Source: Streptomyces natalensis ATCC 27448 (GTDB lineage Bacteria; Actinomycetota; Actinomycetes; Streptomycetales; Streptomycetaceae). From it: a stretch of 64,000 bases of DNA. Shown piece after piece: positions 41,919 through 49,241 of the stretch. The stretch's first letter is position 1. Every line of letters begins with the position of its first letter. The stretch covers positions 372,001 through 436,000 of the forward strand of contig NZ_JRKI01000034.1 of the NCBI RefSeq assembly GCF_000935125.1, read 5' to 3'. The translations under genes and the position numbers were made by a program. The notes beneath the pieces are model-generated. The model saw only the letters and a list, made by a program, of their open reading frames with translations, did not search any database and had not been told where the DNA came from.

Positions 41919-42506
41919 ACGGCCTACTACCGGTGCCGCTTCGCCCACGAGTACGCACTCGCCAACAAGATCACCCACCCCCGCAACATCCTGTTTCGCG
42001 AGCGGGACCTCGTACCCCAGCTCGACCAGTGGATCTCTCTGCAGTTCGCTCCCGGCGGGAAAGCGGCCACGATCGAGCGGATGTTTCAGTCCCAGCTCGT
42101 ACGCTCGCAGAAAGACGACGACTCGGCTGCGGCCGCCACCACCGTGCGCGACTGCGAGGCCAAGCTCGCCCGCTACCGAGCCCTTGTCGACGCCGGAACC
42201 GCCGGCTCGGAGACCGTCGGACAGTGGATCGCCGAGACCGAAGCCCGCCGCGCCACCGCAGCCGCCCAGATGCGCACCCGCAAGCCCACCGTGCTCCCCC
42301 GCGCACGGATCGCGGAGCTTGTCGATGCGGCGGGCGACACGGCCGATGTGCTCCGGACCGCGGCCGGCGGGAAGAAGAACCGGCTGTACCGGGCCCTCGG
42401 GCTGCGTATGAAATACCAGTACGCACAACGCATCGTGCGGGTCGGGATTACTCCCGACCCGCACGATGTTGGTGAATGGTTTGTTTGTGTCCGAGGGGGG
42501 ACTTGA
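41919..42506 (+). pseudogene. C-terminal tail of a large serine recombinase (integrase)
   Basis: The open frame from 41919 reads YYRCRFAHEYALANKITHPR, then FRERDLVPQLDQWIS and a coiled-coil with EAKLARYRALVDAGT and QWIAETEARRATAAAQM, then LYRALGLRMKYQ. This is the zinc-ribbon end and C-terminal helices of phage or AICE serine integrases. The catalytic resolvase domain and most of the recombinase domain are missing; an in-frame TAG sits at 41916-41918 next to an IS end. The frame runs through the hairpin into the tRNA-Leu gene. It is a relic of an integrated element. Confidence 0.8.
42431..42468. terminator. 17-bp perfect hairpin between recombinase tail and tRNA-Leu
   Basis: CATCGTGCGGGTCGGGA (42431-42447) pairs perfectly with 42452-42468 around the loop TTAC. 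It lies 20 bases downstream of the tRNA-Leu 3' end on the minus strand, so it is probably that tRNA's terminator; on the plus strand it is followed by a T-rich stretch and could stop the recombinase transcript as well. Confidence 0.8.
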
Positions 42507-42572
42507 ACCCCCACGCCCGATAAAGGGCACTAGCACCTCAAGCTAGCGCGTCTGCCATTCCGCCACCCGGAC
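42489..42572 (-). tRNA. tRNA-Leu (anticodon GAG)
   Basis: The minus strand folds as a leucine tRNA: acceptor arm GTCCGGG pairs with CTCGGAC (one G-U), the D arm has GGCGGAATGGCAGACGC, the anticodon loop TTGAGGT gives GAG, a long variable arm (GCCCTTTATCGGGC) follows as in class II tRNAs, and the T arm is GGGGGTTCAAGTCCCCC. Discriminator is A. CCA is not encoded. It reads CUC and CUU codons. tRNA genes are common integration sites and a recombinase relic abuts this one. Confidence 0.97.
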
Positions 42573-42784
42573 TAGGTGTGGTCTTCGCGGGGCTTCCCCG
42601 CGGCGACGTGGACAACAATACCAAGGTTTCGGAGTGCCTTTCACCTGCGTATCCGTCGGGGGCGTAACGCGCAGTTACGGGTGATGGGGATATTTCGGGT
42701 GATCGTGGGCGGGAGGAGCCGGCGGGAGTCTGTGGGTGAGGGGTGGGGTGGCTCCCGGCCGTGACCAGGGCCGATGCCGGGGAG

Positions 42785-43040
42785 GGGCCAGGAAGGGGCT
42801 GGGGCGTAGTCGACGCCAGGGCCGGGGCGGGGGCCGGGCGGCGGGGGCCAAGGGCGGGGCCGGAGGTCGGGGGCCGGGGGTCGGGGCCCGGGGGCCGGGG
42901 GTCGGGGACCGGAGGTCGGGGGTCGGGGGCCGGGGGTCGGGGACCGGAGGTCGGGGGTCGGGGACCGGGAAACCAGGGGCTGGGGGCTGGGGGCTGGGGG
43001 TTAGGGGTTAGGAGCTGGGAGCCACGAGCCAGGGGCCGGG
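42785..43040. repeat. G-rich low-complexity repeat tract
   Basis: About 250 bases consist of degenerate units such as GGGGGTCGGGGACCGGAG, with many runs of four to five G on the plus strand and later GGGGGCT repeats. It separates the tRNA-Leu gene from the aldehyde dehydrogenase 3' end. It could form G-quadruplexes. Long open frames across it (Gly/Arg-rich or Pro-rich) are not genes. Confidence 0.75.
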
Positions 43041-43099
43041 GATCGGGAGGCACCGGCCAGGACCCAGGACCCAGGCCCCAGGGCCGCAGGCGCCCGGCC

Positions 43100-43148
43100 G
43101 ACATGCGGCCCGTACGACATGCGGCCCGTACGGCATGCGGCCCGCTAC
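43100..43148. repeat. Three 16-17-bp tandem repeats at the dehydrogenase stop
   Basis: Units GACATGCGGCCCGTAC (43100-43115), the same again (43116-43131) and GGCATGCGGCCCGCTAC (43132-43148) follow one another. The last unit contains the stop codon of the aldehyde dehydrogenase gene (43145-43147), so the array probably grew from the gene's own end. Confidence 0.7.
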
Positions 43149-44722
43149 GGCATGAGGTGGTAGTCAGGGAAGTTGCCCGGTAGGCGTTCCGTGGGTGGGC
43201 CCTCGGTGACGGCTCGTACCAGGAGGTCGCCGCCTACGAAGGCGCCGCGCCAGGAGTTGCCGAAGCCGCCGAAGAGTTCCTCGCGGTCGCCGCGGGAGCG
43301 GGGTTTGCCGTGGCCGATCTTGAAGGCGCGGATCTGGGGGGCCAGGCGGGCATAGGTCTCGGGGTCGTCGGTGGAGAGGGTGGCCACCAGGGCGCCGTTG
43401 CTGGCGTTCATGGCGGCGAGGAGTTCGGCCTCGGTGTCGACGAGGACGATGGTGTCGACGGGGCCGAAGGGCTCGGCGTGGTGGAGGGGCGAGGACGGGG
43501 GCGGGGCCAGGAGGGTGGTGGGCGGCAGGTAGGCGGAGGTGTCCTGGGAGGGGAGGAAGTGGCCGGCGGCCAGGTCGCCCCGGTGCAGCGGTACCGCGCC
43601 GCGGGAGATCGCCTCGGTCGTCAGGTCGGCGAGTTCCTTGGCCTTGGCTGCGTTGATCAGGGGGCCGTAGTCGAGGGTGGGAAGCGGATCGTCGGGCGTG
43701 GCGACGGCCAGGGGGTGGCCGAAACGGATGGCGCGTACGGCCGGGAGGTAGGCGGCCAGGAAGTCGGCGAAGGCGTCGCGCTGGACGACGAAGCGGGGAT
43801 AGGCGGTGCAGCGCTGTTTGGCGTAGTCGAAGGTTTTGCGGAGGAGAGGCGTCAGGGCGTCCCAGTCGGTGTGGTGCCAGATGCCCCAGGTGTTCAGGCC
43901 CTCCTGTTCGAGGATGTGGCGTTTGCCGAGGTCGGCGACGGCGGTGGCGACGCGGGCGCCGGTGTCGCGGCCGCCGACGAAGGAGACGCAGCCGATCTCC
44001 GGGGAACGGATGAGGGAGGCGGAGAGTTCACTGCCGTTCCCGCTGACGAGGGTGGCCGGGATGCTCTCGCGGGCGGCCAGGGCGCAGGCGAGGGTGAGGC
44101 AGGACAGACCGCCGTCGGTGGGGGTCTTGGCGATCACCGCATTGCCTGCGAGTGCCTGCACGAGCATCGCGTGGACCAGGACGGACATGGGGTAGTTCCA
44201 GCTGGCGATGTTGCTGACCGGGCCGGGGAGGGGGGACCTGCCGACGAGCATGCGGTCGATGTCGGAGACGTACCAGCGCACGCCGTCGATAGCGCGGTCG
44301 ACGTCGGCCTGGGCGAGCTTCCAGGGCTTGCCGATCTCCCAGACGAGGAGGAGGGCGAGCAGTTCGCGGTGCTCGGTGAGGGCGTCGAGGGTGGCGGAGA
44401 TACGGGCCTTGCGTTCCGGGAGGGGTACGTGGCGCCAGTCGCGGTGCTGGTCGAGGGAGGCGCGTACGGCGTGCCGGGCGGCTTCCGCGTTCAGGCGGGG
44501 CGGGCCGGCGATGGGGGTGCCGTCCACCGGGCTGATGGCGGGCAGCGGGTCGCCGTCGGGGTGCCATGCGCCGGCCCAGAGGTTGCGGACCTGGTCGTCG
44601 CGGAACGCCTCGGGGGCGGCGGCCAGGCTGCGCTGCCAGGCGTTCTGCCAGGACGTTCCCGGCTTGAGGGTAAGGGTGGGGGGCGAGGTGGGGGTGCCGG
44701 GGGCTTTGGGGGTGGGTGCCAT
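43145..44722 (-). CDS. Aldehyde dehydrogenase family protein
   Basis: The 525-residue protein belongs to the NAD(P)-dependent aldehyde dehydrogenases. It keeps the Asn in NIASWNYPMS, the general-base Glu in HILEQEGLNTW and the catalytic Cys in AKQRCTAYPRFVV. The flanks of Cys differ from the usual GQxCxA, which places it in a divergent actinobacterial subgroup. AEPFGPVDTIV near residue 420 is the conserved EPFGP block. ATG lies at 44720-44722. Substrate unknown; proximity to the decarboxylase across the tRNA may hint at polyamine-derived aldehydes, but this is weak. Confidence 0.9.
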   Translation of the reverse strand: MAPTPKAPGTPTSPPTLTLKPGTSWQNAWQRSLAAAPEAFRDDQVRNLWAGAWHPDGDPLPAISPVDGTPIAGPPRLNAEAARHAVRASLDQHRDWRHVPLPERKARISATLDALTEHRELLALLLVWEIGKPWKLAQADVDRAIDGVRWYVSDIDRMLVGRSPLPGPVSNIASWNYPMSVLVHAMLVQALAGNAVIAKTPTDGGLSCLTLACALAARESIPATLVSGNGSELSASLIRSPEIGCVSFVGGRDTGARVATAVADLGKRHILEQEGLNTWGIWHHTDWDALTPLLRKTFDYAKQRCTAYPRFVVQRDAFADFLAAYLPAVRAIRFGHPLAVATPDDPLPTLDYGPLINAAKAKELADLTTEAISRGAVPLHRGDLAAGHFLPSQDTSAYLPPTTLLAPPPSSPLHHAEPFGPVDTIVLVDTEAELLAAMNASNGALVATLSTDDPETYARLAPQIRAFKIGHGKPRSRGDREELFGGFGNSWRGAFVGGDLLVRAVTEGPPTERLPGNFPDYHLMP

Positions 44723-45036
44723 CGGTGTCTCCGCTCTCGGTGCACGGCCGGAGGGGCAGGGTGGTGGCGCTCGGTCAGGGACCCGGCTCCCGGTGGAACC
44801 GGGGTGAGGAAGAGGGCAAGCCAGCCAGCGAGGAAGTGAGGGCTGGAGGAGCGGTGTCGAAGAACCTCGTTACTGGACGGTAGTGGGCGGGGGCGGGCGA
44901 GGGGGCGGTACGGAGGCAGGTATGGCGAGTGTCACTCGGGGCGGGCGGTCGGACCACCGGGGCGGCGGATGTTTCCGGCCATCGGGGCGCCGACGGCGGT
45001 TCGGCGCGAGGTTCGGTTTCTTCGGCGCGTGGGTTC
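44723..45036. other. Gap upstream of the aldehyde dehydrogenase
   Basis: These 314 bases hold no supportable gene. They must include the aldehyde dehydrogenase promoter on the minus strand; no clear boxes were seen. Frames on both strands are Pro/Arg-rich without family features. Confidence 0.4.
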
Positions 45037-45180
45037 GGTTTCACAGCCGGCGCTTGCTTGGGTTTCATGGCCACCGGCGTTGGTGTCACAGCCATCGCTT
45101 GGGTTTCACGGCCACCGCTTCGGTTTCACGGCCAGCGCTGGGTTTCACGGCCACCGCATCGGTTTCACAGCCACCGCTTG
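45037..45180. repeat. Seven degenerate 18-23-bp tandem repeats derived from a gene end
   Basis: Units of the form GGTTTCACGGCCACCGCTTC start at 45037, 45060, 45082, 45101, 45122, 45140 and 45161. On the minus strand each reads like AAGCGGTGGCCGTGAAACC, that is the last codons and stop (K-R-W-L-stop) of the small gene that ends at 45165. The array thus appears to be repeated duplication of that gene's last 20 bases. It is not a CRISPR array, since there are no spacers. Confidence 0.75.
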
Positions 45181-45515
45181 GCCGCCTCGACGCTGTCGCC
45201 GCCGCTGGTGTTGAACGCGATCGCGCCCTCTGGTGCATGCCGCCGGACCAGGTTCACGACCTGCTCGAAGAACGTCAGGAGTGGTTCTGGTTTGCGCATC
45301 CCGCCCCCTATGGCGACGACGTCTCAGTGTCGTGCGGACAGCGCTGCGGTCACCGCGGACTCGGCCGATTCGTCCGGTGCAATCAGCGTCATGGAAGCGT
45401 CGATGGCGTGTTCGCCGAAACGGGCCAGTTCCTCGTCCAGGACCGCGCGCAGGGCGGCCCCGTCCATACCGGGCACTGCGTGCGGGTCGAATCCAAGAAC
45501 GAGAGCTGAGGGCAT
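45165..45515 (-). pseudogene. Small conserved hypothetical gene inactivated by one stop codon
   Basis: ATG at 45513-45515 opens MPSALVLGFDPHAVPGMDG, and the frame goes on to SAVTAALSARH, where TGA (45324-45326) interrupts it. The same frame resumes at once with DVVAIGGGMRKPEPLLTFF and ends AFNTSGGDSVEAAKRWL, stop at 45165. The two halves fit one 116-residue Streptomyces family protein with Trp at the interrupted position (A-x-x-WDVVV-GGGIRKP), so TGG to TGA is the simplest explanation. The function of the family is not known to me. The first half alone would be a 63-residue fragment. Confidence 0.7.
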
Positions 45516-45895
45516 GTTGTGAATGACGGTCAGCTGGTCATGTCCGTTCCGGCCAGTCGACGGCAGCAACGCTGCTTTGGACCTTCGGAGGAGGCTGAAT
45601 TGAGTGCGTTACCCAAGGCGTTGGATTGGATACGTTCAGCGGCTTGGGCCACGTCGAGTGACGCTTCGCCCCGTGTGGTGACGACGACGGTGACGACGGT
45701 GACGGCAGTGAAGGTTGCAGGCGGACGCCCCTCTCCCTCGGATGAGCCCCGGACCGCCATTCGGTCCGGGGCTCGTCGATCCCGTGCCATCTGGGCCGAG
45801 CCCCGCCACTCCCCCATCACTCACGGATCGGCTTGTACGCGCCAGAGGTCTTATCGGCCATGAGCGCCCCTGAACTGATCAGCAGTCAGTTCGCG
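45516..45895. other. Gap with a strong hairpin (45744-45774)
   Basis: No gene is supported here. A perfect 13-bp stem, GAGCCCCGGACCG at 45744-45756 with its complement at 45762-45774 and loop CCATT, is a likely terminator for the DUF4333 lipoprotein gene transcribed leftward from 46243, although it lies 120 bases after its stop. Confidence 0.55.
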
Positions 45896-46243
45896 CTACT
45901 GCGCCGGGGAAGCCGTGGCATCGGCCTTGACGTTGAAGTTGATGGTGGATCCGTTGACGGAGGTCACCGTGACCGACACGCCCAGAGTGCTGCCGTCGTC
46001 CGCCGAGAGCTTGCAGCGGGTGGTGGTGCCGACCTTGCCGACGAGGTCCTCGGGGCATGTGATGTGGGGCTTTTGCCGACCCGTTGCGGCGGCGAGTTTT
46101 TCGGCGACCGTGGTGGCCAGTTTGTCCGCCGACAGCTTCGGCTCGGCGTTTTCCACGTGAGCCGAGGCCGAGCAGCCGACGAGCAGCGCGCCGGCAGTCA
46201 GGATCGAAGCTGCTGCGGACAATCGAGTGATGGGCATGGACAT
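45896..46243 (-). CDS. DUF4333-type lipoprotein
   Basis: The 115-residue product has a lipoprotein signal with lipobox LLVGC (Cys about residue 24). The mature part matches DUF4333 in length and key features: KLSADKLATTVAEKLAAATG, a conserved Cys pair in ITCPEDL and TRCKLS, and a beta-rich end GVSVTVTSVNGSTINFNV. The family is common on actinobacterial surfaces and its role is not established. ATG at 46241-46243 has GGAG six bases upstream. A longer frame upstream lacks support. Confidence 0.85.
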   Translation of the reverse strand: MSMPITRLSAAASILTAGALLVGCSASAHVENAEPKLSADKLATTVAEKLAAATGRQKPHITCPEDLVGKVGTTTRCKLSADDGSTLGVSVTVTSVNGSTINFNVKADATASPAQ

Positions 46244-46933
46244 GACGGACTCCAGCTTGACGTGATCATGGCGAGAGGGGCGACGGAAGCATACGGGCGT
46301 TCTCCTCCCGGCGCGATTCGGGCCTCTGGGCATGAGTGCGGGGGTGACAGAGAGGGAACGCGCCGGAGGTGAACGCGAGGCTTTCCGCGCTGGGGCAGCC
46401 AGGAGTGTCGCGGGTCAAGCTGAGGTCGGGCGGCCGGGCCGGCCTCAGGTTCGACAGCCAGCCGAACTCCTGGGTGCGGCAAGGGCATTCTCGGCCCTTG
46501 AGTCAGGCCAGAATGGCCTGCTGAACTTCGCGACCGCCTGGGACCTGGACGAGGCCTCGCCCAGGTGCCGGCCTGCCGGCGTCAGTCGTCTCGCGGGCGA
46601 GGTACGGGTGATGGGAAGTCCTACGGCAGGCGGATGTATCCCCCGCCCGGCCCGCCCCCCCGCCTCGCCCCGCCCCGAAGATCCGCCAGGGGCGCCCGGA
46701 TGGCCTGCATGAGACCTACGAACGGGCGATGTGCAATCCGGGCCCGCCCATCCCGGGCCGGCGCATCCTCTGGGGGCGTGCTGAGCGTTGGACTGGTCGA
46801 GGGCACGTCACGAAGGTGATCCCCTGGATCTCTCGCAGAGCGATCCCAGACTCAGACCCCAGACCCCAGACCCCAGACCCCAGACCTCAGTCCTCAGTCC
46901 TCAGTCCTCGGCCCCCGCATCTCTCCCAGGTGA
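46244..46933. other. Non-coding gap with 7-base repeats (46853-46909)
   Basis: No gene is recognised in these 690 bases. Close to the chorismate mutase stop there are about five CAGACCC units (46853-46886) followed by three to four TCAGTCC units (to 46909), a low-complexity tract of period seven. Otherwise the region shows no hairpins or family-like frames. Confidence 0.5.
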
Positions 46934-47320
46934 TCACTCAGCGGACGTCGGGGCCTCGTCCCTCAACTCGTTGTTGCTGTTGGTGGCTTGATGCGCGATG
47001 GCCTTATGGTGGCGAACCACTTCATCGATGATGAAGTTCAGGAACTTCTCCGCGAACGCAGGATCCAGCCGGGCGTCCTCCGCCAGCCTTCGCAGCCGCT
47101 CGATCTGCGCGGCCTCACGGGCCGGGTCGGCGGGTGGCAGGCTGTGCCGGGCCTTGAGTTCGCCGACCTGCTGGGTGCACTTGAAGCGCTCGGCGAGCAG
47201 GTGCACCAGGGCGGCGTCGAGGTTGTCGATGCTGCTGCGCAGATAGAGCAGCCGCTCCCGGGCCGCCTCGTCGGCGACCGCGGCCGCCTCCTCCGCGGAC
47301 GGTGCTGTCCACTCGCTCAT
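46934..47320 (-). CDS. Chorismate mutase, AroQ class
   Basis: The 128-residue helical protein has the AroQ pattern: LRSSIDNLDAALVHLLAERF (first Arg and the helix-1 signature), then QVGELKARHSLPPADPARE (Lys and the turn) and AEKFLNFIIDEVVRHH. It converts chorismate to prephenate, the first step to Phe and Tyr, as a dimer in the cytoplasm. Stand-alone Streptomyces AroQ proteins have this length and an acidic N-terminal extension. ATG at 47318-47320. The 3' end is close to a 7-base repeat tract. Confidence 0.93.
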   Translation of the reverse strand: MSEWTAPSAEEAAAVADEAARERLLYLRSSIDNLDAALVHLLAERFKCTQQVGELKARHSLPPADPAREAAQIERLRRLAEDARLDPAFAEKFLNFIIDEVVRHHKAIAHQATNSNNELRDEAPTSAE

Positions 47321-47683
47321 GTACGTCTCGCCAATCGTGTGGGTGCGGTGGCACGGATTCGGTGCGGTGTTCGTGATCGTGATCGTGATCGTGTGCAGAT
47401 TACCCGGGGACGCCGGTGGGCGCGGGTGTGATCTCGCGGATCGGAACGGGCGGACGCCGGACCGCTTGGGCAGGGTCCGTCCGCCCTCCCCGGCACCGCT
47501 CGCGCTCGTGGTGCGTACGGCGGGTGTGCTCGGTGTGCGTCCGCATCACCCGCACCCCCCGGGAGGCAATCTCACCCTTCCCGTGCAGGACAATGAGGAC
47601 ACATGCAGCCGTCGACGCCGGCCGCAGCCACCGGCACCGACCACCGACCACCGACCACCAACAGAACCGGGACGGATCAGGAC
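47321..47683. other. Divergent promoter gap with TCGTGA hexamer repeat
   Basis: The region between the chorismate mutase and fdhD starts carries nearly four TCGTGA units (47371-47393). I see no gene. An ATG at 47603 in frame with fdhD would add 27 Pro/Thr-rich residues and is less likely than the start at 47684. Confidence 0.4.
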
Positions 47684-48538
47684 ATGGGACGAGTCACGGA
47701 GCGACGCAACGTGATCCGCATCCGCGATGGTGCGGTGAGCACCCGCCCGGACACCCTCGTCGCCGAGGAGCCGCTGGAGATCCGGCTCGGCGGCAAGCCC
47801 CTGGCGATCACCATGCGGACGCCCGGCGACGACTTCGCGCTGGCCGCGGGGTTCCTCGTCAGCGAGGGCGTACTGGCGAGCGCGGAGGATCTGGCGAACA
47901 TCGTCTACTGCGCGGGCGCCACCGACGACGGCGGCAACACGTACAACATCGTCGACGTCCGGCTGGCGGACGGGGTGCCGGTCCCGGACATCACGCTGGA
48001 GCGCAACGTCTATACGACGTCGTCGTGCGGGCTGTGCGGCAAGGCCAGCCTGGACGCGGTGCGTACCCAGGCGCGCTGGGCGCTGGATGCCGGACCCGAG
48101 TCCGCGTTCCGGATCGAGCCGGCGACGCTGGCCGCCCTCCCCGACCGGCTCCGGGCCGCGCAGCGCGTTTTCGAGCGGACCGGGGGCCTGCATGCGGCCG
48201 CGCTGTTCAGGGCGGACGGGGAACTGCTCGACATACGGGAAGACGTGGGACGCCATAACGCCGTCGACAAAATCGTCGGGCGAGCGTTGCAGCAGGGGCT
48301 GTTGCCGCTGTCGTCGGCGGTGCTGATGGTCTCCGGGCGGGCGTCCTTCGAACTGGCACAGAAGGCCGTGATGGCGGGCATTCCGGTGCTCGCCGCGGTC
48401 TCCGCGCCGTCGTCGCTCGCCGTGGATCTGGCGGCCGAGACCGGGCTGACGCTGGTGGGATTCCTGCGGGGCAGCTCCATGAACGTGTACGCGGGCGAGC
48501 ACCGGCTCGCGCTGCGTCCGGCGGCCGCCACGGGCTGA
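47684..48538 (+). CDS. fdhD: Formate dehydrogenase sulfurtransferase FdhD
   Basis: The 284-residue protein matches FdhD, which passes sulfur from a cysteine desulfurase to the Mo-bis-MGD cofactor before its insertion into formate dehydrogenase. It has AEEPLEIRLGGKPLAI, MRTPGDDFALAAGFL, the persulfide-carrying Cys pair in SSCGLCGKAS, GGLHAAALF and EDVGRHNAVDK. ATG at 47684 is preceded by GGATCAGGA. No formate dehydrogenase is in this window; Streptomyces often keep it elsewhere. Confidence 0.96.
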   Translation: MGRVTERRNVIRIRDGAVSTRPDTLVAEEPLEIRLGGKPLAITMRTPGDDFALAAGFLVSEGVLASAEDLANIVYCAGATDDGGNTYNIVDVRLADGVPVPDITLERNVYTTSSCGLCGKASLDAVRTQARWALDAGPESAFRIEPATLAALPDRLRAAQRVFERTGGLHAAALFRADGELLDIREDVGRHNAVDKIVGRALQQGLLPLSSAVLMVSGRASFELAQKAVMAGIPVLAAVSAPSSLAVDLAAETGLTLVGFLRGSSMNVYAGEHRLALRPAAATG

Positions 48539-48554
48539 GCGCACGGCCGTCGCG

Positions 48555-49007
48555 CTATTGCGGGAGCGCGATCCGGGTCAGCAGGTCGATCAGCTGCTCG
48601 CGTTCCGCGCCGGTCAGGGCCGCGGTCAGCTCGGCGTTGGCCTCGTCGCCGAGCTTCTGGGTACGGCGCAGTCGGCGCTCGCCGTCGGCCGAGATCTCGA
48701 CGGCGTTCTTGCGCCGGTCCTTGGGGTCCGGGGTACGGGTGACCAGGCCGTCCCTCTGAAGGTCGTTGACGATCGCGACCATGTCCTTGGGGTCGATGCT
48801 CAGCGTGCGGCCGAGGTCGGCCTGCGATACGGGGCCGAGTTCGGCGACCGCGGACAGGACGGCGTGGTGCATCATCCGCATCCCTTCGGCGGCGAGCGCC
48901 TCGGCGACGAGGCGATGGCCGCGGGCGGCGGCGCGGCCAAGCAGCCAGCTGGGGAGGGCGCGGATGCGGGAGGGGGCGTAGGGGTGGTGATCGTGGAGGT
49001 CGGACAT
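48555..49007 (-). CDS. MarR-family transcriptional regulator
   Basis: The 150-residue protein has the MarR winged helix: LSAVAELGPVSQADLGRTL, IDPKDMVAIVNDLQRDGLV, and the wing with DRRKNAVEISADGERRL. MarR dimers usually bind a short palindrome and release it on contact with phenolic or oxidising compounds. ATG at 49005-49007 has GGTGG upstream. It is divergent from the quinone oxidoreductase gene at 49242, and the motif CGACCAACGAA occurs both beside this start and in that gene's promoter. Confidence 0.92.
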   Translation of the reverse strand: MSDLHDHHPYAPSRIRALPSWLLGRAAARGHRLVAEALAAEGMRMMHHAVLSAVAELGPVSQADLGRTLSIDPKDMVAIVNDLQRDGLVTRTPDPKDRRKNAVEISADGERRLRRTQKLGDEANAELTAALTGAEREQLIDLLTRIALPQ

Positions 49008-49108
49008 GGGACCACCGTAGCGAGGAATCCGTAGGGCCGACCAACGAAGGAACGAAGGGCGAAAACGGACGGGCAACGGACGGGAAACGGAGATCGCCGA
49101 CGAAGATC

Positions 49109-49156
49109 ACCAGGAGTCGCACCAGAAGTCCCACCAGGAGTCCCACCACGAACCCC
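49109..49156. repeat. Four 12-bp tandem repeats upstream of marR
   Basis: Units ACCAGGAGTCGC, ACCAGAAGTCCC, ACCAGGAGTCCC and ACCACGAACCCC follow one another at 49109-49156 in the marR/oxidoreductase gap. A period of 12 does not fit helical phasing. The tract may be a slippage product. Confidence 0.6.
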
Positions 49157-49198
49157 GGCCACCAGATTCATTGGTAGCCCCCACGGTTTTTGGGTTAT

Positions 49199-49215
49199 CG
49201 TTGGGGCGACCAACG
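49199..49215. promoter_or_regulatory. MarR operator candidate
   Basis: CGTTGG-ggcga-CCAACG is a perfect 6-bp inverted repeat 27 bases before the oxidoreductase start. Its right part lies in CGACCAACGAA (49208-49218), a sequence repeated at 49038-49048, about 30 bases upstream of the marR start. Two copies of the same word next to both divergent genes make a MarR operator likely. Confidence 0.6.
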
Positions 49216-49241
49216 AATCCGCTCCCTGGAGGTGTCACCCC

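Noticed and set aside
39363..42536. A minus-strand frame of over 1000 codons across the decarboxylase, recombinase tail and tRNA.
   Set aside because: Only 39363-41774 has family content and a proper ATG; the extension reads antisense through the recombinase remnant and the tRNA gene.
42736..43183. Gly/Arg-rich open frames over the G-rich tract as a small protein gene.
   Set aside because: They are simple translations of low-complexity repeats without ribosome site or conserved features.
45037..45180. Repeats suggesting a small CRISPR array.
   Set aside because: Units of 18-23 bases follow each other without spacers and are copies of a gene end.
45324..45326. Recoding of TGA as Trp or selenocysteine in the small conserved gene.
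   Set aside because: Streptomyces use TGA as a regular stop, no SECIS-like context is evident, and the family has Trp here, so a point mutation is simpler.
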